Assembly: GCA_017654735.1 (NCBI GenBank) | Contig: JADPYG010000088.1 | Span: 4,712,001 to 4,776,000, forward strand | From: Vishniacozyma victoriae | Taxonomy: Eukaryota; Basidiomycota; Tremellomycetes; Tremellales; Bulleribasidiaceae | Length of the DNA: 64,000 bases | Direction: 5' to 3' | In this document: in pieces, positions 43,912 to 56,312 of the stretch | Layout: each line of letters starts with the position of its first letter | Numbering within the stretch: position 1 is the first letter of the stretch | Notes under the pieces: model-generated | Told to the model about the DNA's origin: nothing | The model's input: the letters and a program-made list of their open reading frames with translations, nothing else | Database searches by the model: none | Translations under genes and position numbers: made by a program

Positions 43912-46550
43912 ATGCAGAGTGGTGCCGGTACAATATCCCAACCAGGCTTAAATCCGTGGAACGTGAGTCCTTTGATCCCATCCTTCATACTAGCCGTTTC
44001 AAAACCTGCCTTCCGACCGACCAACCCTCTCCCTCGCTCCATGCCTTTGTGCCCTCTTGCCTTTCCTCTCCCTATCTTCCACTCTTCACCCCTCTGCTCT
44101 GGCCCTTGCTCACTCCATTGTAGAATACCCTTCCTACGATGTACTCAAATAATCAACAACAACAACAGCAGCAGCCGCAGCAGCAGCAACAACAGCAACG
44201 GAATACGTCAAACCCACGAGCCTTCCCTCAATCGGATTCACCTATTGTCGGTGGCGAAAGAAGGGATGATCAGGCATATGCTACGGATAATCAGGGAAAT
44301 CATCAATATGGCAACTACCAGCAGCAGCAGCAGCAACAGCAACAGCAGCAGGGATCGTATAGTGCTGTGCCTAATTATGGTCAATACAACTCGCCTATGA
44401 AGTGAGTCTGTTTCACTCTTCCTTCCTTTCCAAGCTAACGTCACCAGTGCCTACAACACCGCGTCGCCTACTGTTGCTGCCGCATCGGGTTCGCGTCGTA
44501 CATCCAATCCTAAAGCTGGAACGACACCACCCGCCATCAACACCCAAGCTGCCTCTGCGAGGTACTATCCTACCCAAGGCTCGACCGATCCTCAATACCC
44601 CTCATCCGCCCCTCCCAACATCACATCACATTCCCAGCATACCCAACATGCTTCGACCCAAACCGGGCAGCCGATGACTGCTCATGCCTACGGTGCTGGC
44701 TATGGATACTACCCTCCAGAGTCCTATCCAGGCTACTACCCCAACCAGACTCCTTCCACATCCCGCCCGAGCGCTGCTCCCCAGTCGAGTACACCAGTCA
44801 CCGCCATGCCCACTACTGCGACCATGGACACTGGACGTTCGGGTAGCAGTGCTTCTTACGACTACAACCAGCCCATGTCGGGTGGCTATCCCTCGGCTCA
44901 GTACCCTCCATATCAATGGCCTCAACAGCAATCTCGGTCAAGCATGCCCCCCGGTCAATCAAGTCAATGGCAGGGCTACCCCATGGCTTCGCAGCCTATG
45001 CCCCATGGTTATCCCAACCATATGCAGCAGTACCCCATGCAGTCATGGCCTGGCTACTATCCTCCCGGAACGCAACCACACCCATCGACCATGGCGCCAA
45101 TTGCCAGCAAAAAGGGTAAAGACAAGGGCAAGGACGAGTACAAGACTGGCAACAAACGATTATCGGAAGCAGCCGACCTCTCGCCTACCGACAAGAAAGG
45201 AAAGAAATTGAAAAAGGACGAGGAAAAGCCGATTCCTAAACCACCACCCAAGTCGCACCTCAAGGCTCCACCTCAGGCTCAGAGCATGTGGCAGTTGTTC
45301 TTCACCGATGAGCTCAACAAGGCGAAAGCAGCTGCTCGAGCGACCTCACCTGGCGGCACTGTCCAGAATGCTAAACTCAATGTCGCCAAGATCGCTCAAG
45401 AAGCCGGTATCGCCTACAACAAACTCAACGACGAACAAAAGGCATACTACGGAACGAAAGTCGCAGAGAGTAAAGCAGAGCATGAAGAGGCCCTAAAGAA
45501 CTGGCACAAGACTTTGACTCCTGAGGATATTCGAAAAGAAAATGTATACAGGGCTCAGATGAGGAAAGAGGGTAAATCGAGAAAAGGGAATCTTAAAGAT
45601 CCTAATGCGCCAAAGAAACCTCTTTCCGCTTATTTCTTGTTTTTGAAGGGTATTAGGGAGAATGACGGTTTACGGGCGGAGGTTTGGGGCAAGGAGACGG
45701 AAACTACCAAGCAGAGTGTACTTGCTGCCGAGCGATGGCGGGGTTTGTCGGATGATGAACGACGAGTAAGTCACCTCCATGTCGAAAGTGTAGTGCTGAC
45801 CGATAGCCATTCTTAAATCAAGCTGAAAACGACAAGCAGACATATGAAACTGCTCGAAAGGTCTATGAAGAGGAAGCTGCCGCTCGAGCCCGAGGCGAGA
45901 TGGTCGACCCTAAAACCGACCCTACTGCTGAAGCCTCTACCGTCGTTCCTCCCATTCCTATCGCTGCGCATACACCAGCGACCCAGACTATGATCGATAT
46001 CAATGATCATGTCCTACCCCCGCCCACTCCAGTCGATGTCACCCAAACTCCCCGAGTTACCGAGACACCGGATTTCGCTCAATTTACAAATGATTCGGAT
46101 GAAGAAAAGAAGCCATTGCCCAGTACCTTCGATACCTCTCTTGACGATTTCCAAGGTTTCACTCCTCTTGAAGATATGGGATTCCCAACTAGCACGGACG
46201 CAAACCAATGGGACGATCTACATAATCTCATGGGAGAACAAGATCAAACTCCGGCTAAATCAGATGTTGATGTGGCTCCTACTATGGAAGAAGCAGTTGC
46301 AGCGACTACCGAATTACCATCTGCTCCTGTTGCTACTACCGAGAATGATATTCAGCAAGTTGCTGCCGAGGCTGAGGGGGCGGTAGGACTTCCGGATGGG
46401 GGAGAGGGATCGGGTGAACCTACCGAGGCAGTCAGTGAGATGCCTCCGGTCGAGACGGAAGGGCAGGCATTCGGGAGTGGAGAGTCGACATTCGGGAATC
46501 AGGAATCGGTCTTGGATGTCCCAGCTTCTCCACCCGTCGAGTTCCAGTGA
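43912..46550 (+). CDS. HMG-box chromatin protein with glutamine tracts
   Basis: Exons 43912-43962, 44124-44401, 44448-45765 and 45807-46550 join to 796 residues. The start at 43912 (MQSGAGTISQPG) is preferred because it splices in frame to the next exon; a Met at 44139 (MYSNNQQ) is the alternative. Glutamine runs sit near residues 26-45 and 80-95, followed by a Gly/Tyr/Pro/Ser-rich low-complexity region and a lysine-rich linker. A diverged HMG-like domain comes next (SMWQLFFTDELN to AEHEEALKNWHK). A canonical HMG box follows (DPNAPKKPLSAYFLFLKGIR to AERWRGLSDDERRPFLNQA), then an acidic Pro-rich tail. HMG boxes bend DNA; the layout suggests a nuclear or mitochondrial DNA-architecture or transcription protein. 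The glutamine runs are mixed CAG/CAA. Confidence 0.87.
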
Positions 46551-46833
46551 AGAAAGGGGGTTTCTTCAATTTTCATTTTTGGGGGTTAATTTCTTGTTGA
46601 TACATTCCATTCTGGGGTTCAGTCGTATAATGTACCAGTAGGTAGTTGGAGATACAGTAGAGAAGCAAAGCAGTGATCATCAAATGCATCTTTGAAGTGC
46701 ATCGTCATCATCGTATTCAACAATCACAACTCAAGTGAAGTCGCGTCAGGAACGACGCATCAACATTTATCTGAATTGCCATCACTTTCGCATTCATTAG
46801 ACTCTGTCAACGACAACAAGATATAGAATAAAG

Positions 46834-49800
46834 ATGGAAGAGGGAGCGACTCCATTCCCAGTTCTCCCTCAACCAGATTTGGACAGAGTAGCAGAGGTAC
46901 CTTCTTCCCATATCCCCAATAGACGTATACATGAGACGCTAATATACAGACAATATTACATCTCTTCTCACCTGGTGTGTCTTCGAATCCTGAAGATGCG
47001 GGTAGGCTGCAAGGGGAGCTACAGAGGATACAAGCTACTCCTGAAGCTTGGGGATTGATCTCTGGACTAGCTGGACATGAGGTGAGTCTCCTCGTACTAC
47101 CACTCTAGCCTGCTGGGCGGAAAGAGGGGCGAAGTGAATCAAGCAAACTCGAGGATGGGAGACATGGGTCCAGGTTGGGATTGAGTAAGCGGAAATACTG
47201 GTGATACGGAGAGAGGAGCAAGGGGACATCCAGGAAAGGCATGCTGATGATAGGATCCGAATGTCCGATTCTTCTCAGCCCACACTGCTCAAGTCAAGAT
47301 TTCCAGGGATTGGTACGTTCATCTCTAGTCTGTACTGGTGAAGCAAGGTATTATGGGAACTGATGAGAAGGGATACATTACCGACAGATTGGCAGACCGC
47401 TCTATTACGATTATTACTTCAGACATTGTCATTTAGTTTATCGCCTTCGAATCCTAGAACGCATCAGGGTGGGAATGGGATTGTGGTTAGGAAATTGTTT
47501 GGTAGTGTATGTCCTTCTCTTGATCCCTCCTCTTGTTCTTGACCCTCTCCACGAAGCCACTGTCCACCCACATTCTACTCCAATACCCCGCAAGCCCCGA
47601 TAGGGATATAAGCTGACGATCAAGCTAGCATCACTTCTCCTCCGTATACCTCCTCATCAATTCCCAAATCCCCTTATTACCGTAATCAACTCGATCCAAT
47701 CTTCCACAGCAGCATCCGCGCCTCTCCCAGAATCAGCCCCCGGGTCGGGGTACAATACACCCCTAGACGGCCAAGGGCAAGGTTTCTGGTCAACTCAGGA
47801 AGGAAGGGGATTGAGCCATAAAGTCAGGTTGTGGAGTTTGGAATGGTTATCTATCTGTGTACAGGAATTGGGTAGGGCTGCTATTGGGGAACAGAAAGCG
47901 TATGTCCCCTTTTCTTATATAATGTCATGGTCAAGAAGATGCTGATAATAGATTGGCATTGAGGAAACATATAGAGCAAGATATGCCGGTGGTGATGACT
48001 ACCCTCACTCAATGCATGATGCCTCCTGCAAATTCAGATATGGAAAAAGAAGCGGAAGCTGCTTGTCAATGTGCGGAGAGCTGGGTCACATATGGGATAG
48101 GAGCAGAGTACGTCCGCCATCTAACTCTCACTCACTTCGCTTGAGAAGCTGATGATAGTGAATTATCAGAATTGCTGCCGCACCTATATGGGCTACTTCC
48201 ACTGCCTGCAGCATCTTCTGCTCTAGTGGAGGTGTTATCGGAAAGTATCTTCAAATTCGGAAAAGGGGCCAAGATTTTGACGGAACCTCTACTGAGTTGG
48301 TTTACTGGTCCAGCATTTCAAAACGTCTTGTCGAAAGAAGATGGCGGTGAGTCTTTCTTCCTTCTTCTCATCTCTTCTAACCCCGCATATATACCTACTG
48401 ATGGTAGAACCGGGTGACGAGATGATGGGCCTTGCCAAACTCCTCGCTGCTCTCGTCGAACATTCTGCAGATTGGTTCATCGCCCGTTTAGCTCAGAATG
48501 AAGTTCAAGCCCTTTTAGGTGTAGTACTCCGCCTAACCGGCTGGCAAGGGACAGGTAACGTCGATGAACAAATTAGTGAAGTACGTCCTCCCCATCCCTC
48601 ATGACTGCATACTGATGAATAGCTCACATTACCAATATACCCATTGATTCAAGAAGCTATAATGGACTCTGAATTATTTTCAGCTCCATACGATACAGAT
48701 CCCAATTGGACCATTGCGAAATCGTTTTTCCGGGAATTAGTATCTACGACACGTCAAAAGGTCTGTTGGCCCGGGGATGAGGGAGGTGGTCTGGGCTTGG
48801 GAAAGGAAGATAGAGAAGGGTTTGATAGTTGGAGAAGAGATGCTGGGGAGGTGATTGTTGGAGCGTATGTTCTCCTTCTTTCTCTTTGTCTATTGACGTT
48901 CACAGCAAGAGAGCAAGAGCTGATGGTAGATATTATATACTTAGAGATGAGATGTTGGGGGATTTAACGAGATTGGCGGGGGAGCAGGTACAGGGTAATG
49001 CCCCTTGGCAGGTGGGTCTTCTTTTCTAGCATTATTGATCAGATGTGATCGTAGACAGTAGACTGATTAACAGGACATAGAGGCAACATTACATTGTATC
49101 CGCTATTCATCAGAAGCAGTCCCCTTAGGCGAAGAAGCCAATCTACCAATATTATTCGGGAACGATATCTTAGGGACATTAGCTACTCGTCCAATATCAG
49201 GGAAAGGCGAAGAGAGATTACGTCTAACAGTAGTCTGCCTCATCCGTACGTCCCCTTCACCACCCCATCACTGCTTCTCTTGCCCTTCTTTTCCGAGAGA
49301 ACGATCCCTTCCTTGCCTTCGGGAGGAGCTAATGATCAGAGGCATATGAAGAATGGTTCAAATTCCATCCAACCCACCTCCCACCCGTCTTATCATACTT
49401 AGTCCCATCATTATCTTCTTCCCACGCTATATCGCGCTCGGCGGCAGATGCGTTAAAAGCTCTATGTGATATGTGTAGGAAAAATTTGGTTGAGCATATT
49501 GGAGCTTTTGGGGAGTTGCATGGCAAGATTGGAGATTTGGGTGTGAGTCTTTGCTCCCTTTTCCTCCTCTTCTTCTATTCATCTTCTTCTGACACTCCAT
49601 TCTCATCTCACACGACTTTACCCACTTCCCCACCCCCACCTCCTTCGGTCATCATTCCATATCTAGTCTCTGGCGCTCGTGCTGATGATAGCCCGATGAA
49701 CAAGTCAAAGTCATTCAAGCAATCACGAGCGTCATCCAAGCCCTAGCTCCCAACGACGCAATTGACCCAGTATATGTAAGTCCATGCCTGTGAGATATCC

Positions 49801-51253
49801 CCAAAATATCAAGAACTAATGACAGGGAATCCTAAACCCAATAATATATCGCCTGAACCAATCGATCTCTGCAGCCCGCACCGACCCAGCCTCCCAACCG
49901 ATCCTCGTCCAATCCCTAAACTGCCTAACAGCGTGCTTTAAAGGCCTCTCACCATCTGATGATGAAATGTGGGATTTGAATGAAGATGAGGAATCTGTTG
50001 AGAATCGGAAACGAGCTACGGAGTTGGTTAGATCTGATGGGCGGATTGTAGAGTTGAGGAGTGGGATTGAAAGTGCGCTGGGGGGTTTGGTTAGTGTTTG
50101 GAATGGGGATAGTGAGGTTGCGGATGTACGTCTAACACATTTATTCATAACGTGGAGTATGATAGCTGACGACTAGTCAATATCATCCCTTGTGAAATAT
50201 TCGACTCTATCCTCCGATACTCTGATTTCATTATCGCCTTTACCACTCTTGAAACTGGTTACTGACGCATGTACGAACGCCCCATCCGCTCTATGGGTAT
50301 CATTAGCGTCAACCTTGACTCTCCGTATAAATTCCCCACCATCAGCTTTAACGCAGAAAAGGGATAAGACGCCACAAGAGGTTACTCAGCATGAGGCTGA
50401 AGAGAGGGAGAGATGGGAAGTTGTAGGAGATGCTTCGTCCCGTTTATTAGGGGCTGTTGGTGGTTTGATAAGTCAAGGAGGTGTCGGCGAGGTGAGTCTC
50501 TTATCTCATCATCAAGGATATTGTGACTGATAATAGCACCCTGATGTCGTTGAGGCCTGGTTCAAATTCTCTTCAGCTGTATGTCCAACAATCCAAGATA
50601 TGGCTAATGGAAGGTTGCAACTCGTTTCCCGGGTGTTTTACTTCGTTTATCGGACGAGGTTGTACAGGGGTACATATCACTCGGTATAATCGGTCTCTCC
50701 GCCCAAGAGAGATTTTCTTTGAAAACAGCTACTGAATTCTTTGTACGTCCCCCCTTTTACCACTCATACAGGGCTCATGGATAGGTGGCATTATTATCCA
50801 ATACCCGTTACCCATCACCTCTCGAACCAGCGGTCGAGACACTTCTGAGTCACTTTGGATATCAAATCCTTCGCGCTATTCTCTTATCTGCCGGATCGGA
50901 AGGACCTCGTTCGGTCATTCCGAACTTGGCTGAGTTGTTGGCTGTTTTCACTACTCGAGTAAATGGGATTCAGATGGGTGAATGGTTGACTGCTATCCTT
51001 GGAGAGGAAGGGTTTCCAAGTCCGAAAGCTACTGTTGAATCAAAGACGAAATTGAAAGGTGCTGTCCTTAGGTGAGTTTCTATTCCTTCTTCAGACAGCA
51101 GGAGAGATGGTTCAGGAGGGAAGGAATAGAGGAGAGAAGGATTGGGCTGACGATAGATCACGGACTACACGTAAAATGCGAGAGGCTTTGCATGAGTTCT
51201 CACTTGTCGCTAGGGGACTTGATGGGACTGTATATGGTAGTGCTACCAGCTAA
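46834..51253 (+). CDS. Karyopherin-beta, importin-13/Kap-type
   Basis: A large gene of at least 16 exons with short introns, about 1,000 residues; starts MEEGATPFPVLPQPDLDRVAE and ends GLDGTVYGSATS. The N-terminus matches the importin-beta/exportin helical repeat pattern: a first helix LDRVAETILHLFS, then LQRIQATPEAWGLISGLAG, VRFFSAHTAQVKISRDWDTLP, and later AADALKALCDMC. Resemblance is greatest to importin-13, whose yeast relatives (Kap122/Pdr6) carry cargo between cytoplasm and nucleus in a Ran-dependent way. A middle repeat reads HPDVVEAWFKFSSAVCPTIQD. No cargo can be predicted. The gene is convergent with the next one, 73 bases away. Confidence 0.85.
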
Positions 51254-51326
51254 TTATGATGATGTAGACAAGCATATGATCTGCTATTATTAATGCATAC
51301 AACTTAAACGGACCATTATGATACAT

Positions 51327-52261
51327 TTACAATCCACCCTCCCGCATACATCTCCCCAGTAATAATGTCAATTTCCTCTGCCTTTCCACACCATCCCACC
51401 CATCACTCCCACCTTCGGGGTCAGTGTACCATTTATATTCCCCACCCGCTCCATCTGGTATACACCCCACAAGGAACTCCCTCATTATACTCTCTACAAC
51501 TTTCACATCGTCTATATGACCATTATATTCCCCTTCTAATATTATATGCTGTGCTGATCCTGTTGTACTGGGTATATGGAGTGTTAGAGTTATAGGAGGG
51601 AATGGGTCGGAGAGGGGCGGGAAGAGGTAGCCTGATATCGTCGTTGTTGTACCCTGTAGTGCTGTCGGTGTAGCTTTTTGAGCTGTCGTAGAGGCCGCCT
51701 ATATGTTAGATTATTGATGTAGATATGAGAGGATGACTCACTTGTCTGGCAGACTTGCTTATACCCATTACGAATGGATTTAACAAATTCTGTAACATTG
51801 GTACCACCGCTCCAGAAGGTTTGACAGCGATAGTCTGATAAGGTGTATGTTTCCGTTTCTTCCTCTCTGGCCCTTCCTCTTTATCACCTTCGGTCATATC
51901 AACAATTTGAATATCCGCATCGCCAGTCGTAGGAGCATCGTTTGAGCCTTTATCTTCTAGTAAGAGGTAGGCGATATCTTCATTATCCCGACCTATGTAT
52001 GTGTATGCGTACATTGATAATATCTTTGCTCGAGCTTTGAATGTTCTGATTGATATGGAGGTACGTGATGTATATTGGATCTGAGATCAGCTTTGTTTGG
52101 ATAGTGAGCGGGAGGCATACATGATAATGCTCTAAGACTCTTGTAATGATCATCTCTGATTGGGGTGTAGTACCCCTCGGTGCGGCTATTGTCCATTGTA
52201 AGAGACTGGTTATGAGCTCTTGATTCGACCGACCTCTATCAGCTTACATAGTATAGCCCAT
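51327..52261 (-). CDS. Unassigned protein, possibly Mediator subunit 20-like
   Basis: A four-exon minus-strand model. It starts MGYTI, spliced after the fifth codon to LLQWTIAAPRGTTPQ; a 40-bp intron near 52083-52123 follows, then a long exon with ISIRTFKARAKILSMYAYTYIG, YLLLEDKG and an acidic/basic patch (GPERKKRKHTPY). A 43-bp intron leads to the final exon (YLFPPLSDPFPPITLTLHIP to GGEYKW and a WDGVERQR end). Reading frames join cleanly at all three junctions, which supports a real gene. The MGYTILLQW start followed by beta-rich sequence recalls Mediator Med20 (Srb2), but identity is too weak by eye to be firm. The first exon is the least certain part. Confidence 0.55.
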
Positions 52262-52495
52262 TGTAATATGTAGAGTAGAGTCTACAGTTAGTTGAATTGG
52301 ACATTGCAAGTGGAGGAACGGAATCAAATCTACTAGTACTTCAAGACGCGTCGAGGCTGAGGCTAAGAGAAGACAAAGACAATCAACGATAACGATACAA
52401 GTTATAACGACAACCTTACAAATATACACATGGCAATCGCTATCAATCGCTGACACCAACCACCGCACCTACTTGAACGATCGGAAGCGCCAAGG

Positions 52496-53247
52496 ATGAA
52501 ATTCTCAGTATCCTCCTATCACGCGGTAGCAGTATGGAAATGGGATACACACCCAAACTCATCCGATCAACATAAACTCTATCATTACGCTGCGAAACCT
52601 TCGGCCGATAGCTATGGGTATGGAGATGAGGACGAGGACGATGATGATGATGAGGAAGATGATGTCTGCGGAATTTGTCGGTTGGCTTTCGAGAGTACTT
52701 GTCCGGAATGTAAGATTCCAGGCGATGATTGCCCGCTTAGTACGTCCCTCTACCACTATCCACCGTATTTGAGATGGGAGGTGAAGCTAATGAGCAGTAT
52801 GGGGAGAATGTACGCATGTATTCCATATGCATTGCCTCCTAAAATGGATTGATACGGAATCGTCAAAGGGACAATGCCCAATGGACAGGCGGCCATGGGG
52901 TGAGTCATCCTTCACACTATATCTGAAACGTCGAAACTGGTCCTGAGAGATGTGCGGGCTGACGGATAGAAACGATGGACAGAGCACCAGACCGTTTACC
53001 AACCACAACAACCGGCGAACCCGTAGCAACAGTCCCCTCCGGTCCTATACCAACTGCCGAGACACAAGCAGACGTCGAAGAAGCAGAACAGAACGAACAG
53101 GGACAGGGAGTCAGGCTTGAAGTACCGGATCCTAGCGAGGAGGACGGTGAGGAAGAGGAGGAAGAAGTAGAAGAGGAAGAGGAGGATAGTGATAATGGGA
53201 TGGATGTGGATGATTCGGAGCTGCATCCTGCTTCTGTCCGTGTATAG
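52496..53247 (+). CDS. APC11: Anaphase-promoting complex RING-H2 subunit Apc11
   Basis: Three exons (52496-52739, 52798-52899, 52970-53247), 207 residues. The RING-H2 is nearly textbook: [25 protein letters not shown], then a splice, [19 protein letters not shown] and [10 protein letters not shown]. It starts [16 protein letters not shown], a conserved Apc11 opening. Apc11 is the catalytic E3 subunit of the APC/C, pairing with Apc2 to ubiquitinate cyclins and securin. Odd points: an acidic loop ([14 protein letters not shown]) before the RING, and after the conserved Trp an extra ~90-residue tail rich in Glu/Asp, not part of the usual ~85-165-residue protein. The tail is open to the stop and in frame, so it appears genuine. 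Confidence 0.93.
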
Positions 53248-53527
53248 GCCGATCGTCCTTATCCTGTACTATAACATACATCGCATAGCATTGTAATCAT
53301 AGCTGTTGTACTAGTACATATCATCTCGGTCATATATATGATATATGATTTAGGCATAAATGAATGGGGACTCCAAGCCAAGAAATCAGTCACCAACGAT
53401 ATCTACATCGCCTCTGTCAACTGCACAGTCTATCAATCTACTCTCTATATCACTCAAGACCGCTCAACAGTGGCCTTCTACAGCGGCATCAAAGTCAGGG
53501 ATACTGTCAAGATTGTTCATAGGCGAG

Positions 53528-56279
53528 ATGGCTGCTCCGACCAGTCAAGAAGCAGGCCCCTCGAGGTCACCACCGCCAAAGGAGTATACACCGGACGTTG
53601 TATCTACCGACCCTCTGACCGATACGAAAGAGGACGGAGAGAATGAAGGATTCGCTGATACTCAGACGATACGCGAGGCACCACCTCCTCCAGATGTACG
53701 TCCCACCCCTGACTACACGTCAAGTGATTGCTGACTTGTAGTTATCAATCCACGCATTATCCCAACGAGGCGATACCCAAGCTCTCATCAACTTGTACGA
53801 AGCGAACCCCTCTCTAGATATCTCAGAGAGAGATGAGCAAGATGTAACACCACTACATTGGGCATCTATAAACGCCCAAATGTCGACTTGTAGATGGTTA
53901 CTAGACCATGGTGCTGAGGTGGATGCTATTGGAGGAGACTTGAAGGCTACGCCATTACAATGGGCAGCTAGGAATGGGCATCTGTATGTCATCCAGCTAC
54001 TGCTGAGTAGAGGGGCGGATCCCAATATCGCGGATGATCAGGGGTTTAATACGCTTCATCTGATTACGCATTCAAGTGGGGTTATGCCTTTGTTGTATAT
54101 CGTAAGTCACTTCCCGGAGATCATGGCTGATTGGGCAGCTACATCAACCAATAGCGATAGACGCAAAGGATACAGATGGCCACACAGCCTTGATGTGGGC
54201 AGCATATCAAGGTAAAGCTAATCACTCTACACCGAAACGAGGCTGACATCAGGCGACGCCCTCTCGGTCCACCTCCTACTCCGCCATGGCGCATCAGTCG
54301 AGACGTTCGATAACGCCGGCATGACCCCTCTCCACTGGGCAGCAGTGAAAGGGTCCAAAGCGTGTATCAAACACCTAATAGAAGCTGGGGCAGATCTCAA
54401 TGTCAAGGAAGGACAAGGCAAGACGCCGAGGGATATGGCAGAGGAATTGAAGGGTGTTGTTCCGTTTACAAAGGGATTAGAAGAGGCTGGGCATACAGAG
54501 TTGGGAACACCTATATTGAGCAGATTCGGCGAGGTGAATCCATTCAATATCAAGAGTGGGTGAAGCTGACAAGTAGCGCAATACAACGATTATACTATTC
54601 CTACTGCCGACTTTTGCTTTATGGCTCTTCTTTCAATTATTCGCATGGCTACCGATATATACAAGTCTACCCTTAGTCCTGGCTTTCTTCTGGCTCACAC
54701 AATTGGTACGTCTGCTTGTTTCCACATACTTGTCAAAAGCTGAATGGCAGTTGGTAACGAAACATTTACTGGTCCATCGACCCGAGGAAGATAGAGTTAC
54801 AGGTTCACCGTATTTCTCCGCCATTATCGTCGCAAGTCTGATATGGGTAACATACAGCTGGGCAACTCGACTACTCCGCGGTACTCCAGGTTACTTGGCT
54901 ACAAATACGATATATATCCTCTCAGCTATCGCGTGTGCCTATAACCTGTACAAGGGTATTACGACTGATCCGGGCTTTGTTCCCAAGTCGATCAGTGATA
55001 CGGAAATCAAGATGGTATGCTCTTCACTATATGGTGGAATGTAGTACTGATATAAACAGGTCATTGAGGATCTTGCTGATTCCGGACGGTTGAATGGGAC
55101 GAACTTTTGTATCGAGTGTATGACCAAGAAACCACTCAGGTCAAAACATTGTCGAAATTGTGATCGGTGTGTTGCCAAGTTCGACCAGTAAGTGGATATT
55201 GTACGCTTAGTTTCCCTCGACTGACTATCAGTCACTGTCCTTGGATCTGGAATTGTGGTATGTTTGCGAGTTTGATATGGTGATCTGCACTGATGATCAG
55301 TCGGGTACCGGAATCACCGTTATTTCATCCTGTTTATCCTCTTCCTCATGGTCGGCATCACCTCTTTCGATGTACTCACCGTAGCATGTAAGTACATTGA
55401 TAGACTAAGGATGACGCCGCTGACTCTCCAGACTTCCTAGAAAACGCCCCGCCCTACACCCCCGGTCCCGAATGGTCATTCTGCGAAATCTCCAACACAG
55501 TCTGTCGAGCCTCTTCATACGATACATTCCTTCTCTGCGTCGCTATCTGGGCTTCAATCCAATTATCATGGACCTCTATCCTAGCTGTATCTCAATTATG
55601 GCAATTATCACGTCAAATGACTACATTCGAAGTTTCCAACCTTGGCAGATATGGATTCATGGGTGGCCGAGGAGGTCAATCTTTGAGGGATCAAAGTGGA
55701 GCTATGCGTCAAGCTGGGACAATCGGTGCGGGGACTGGAATGAGTGGTGCGCTTGAAAATGGTGTCCCTGGCGAGGCTGGGGGTACAGTTGGTGTAGATG
55801 GGAATTTGGTATTACCCCCTCCACCTGATGGGACTTATGATCATGGACATGGGCATGGACATCACCATCATCAGCATGGGATTAGGGGATGTTGTGCTAA
55901 TCTCGGCAAGGCGATTAGTGGGCCTTTGTTCAAGATCCTGGGGCTGGATAGGTTTACGAAAGGGAAAGCCATGTCTGGAATGGCAAGGGCTGGGAGGGGG
56001 CAGAATCCATTTGATATGGGTGTTGTTCAGGTATGCTTCCCCTTTCGCGTGGTGTAAAGCTGATAGGCAGAACTGTGCAGATTTCTGGAGACCAGGTGGT
56101 GATGTCGATTGGACACAGGTATATGATGTTCCACTAGAAGGTCAGTCTCCGTTCCATCCGCGATATCTTGGACTGGGTAGGATAAGAGCTGATAAATAGG
56201 ATGGCCAGCATATCGCCGTAAATTAGCAATGTCCCAATCAGGAGGAGGCTACGAACCAGTCAGTAGAGAAGAAGTATAG
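53528..56279 (+). CDS. AKR1: Ankyrin-DHHC palmitoyltransferase, Akr1-like
   Basis: Multi-exon gene starting [17 protein letters not shown]. After a disordered start come about five or six ankyrin repeats, for example [41 protein letters not shown] and [20 protein letters not shown]. Membrane helices follow. The catalytic DHHC cysteine-rich domain reads [20 protein letters not shown] and [16 protein letters not shown], with the active Cys in DHHC. Two further helices and a cytosolic tail complete the Akr1/HIP14 plan. These Golgi/endosomal enzymes attach palmitate to proteins such as casein kinases. The tail has an unusual histidine cluster, [14 protein letters not shown], near residue 600. End assigned at EPVSREEV. 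Confidence 0.92.
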
Positions 56280-56312
56280 TATGATGTAGTATTATCATGC
56301 ATTACTGTCATT

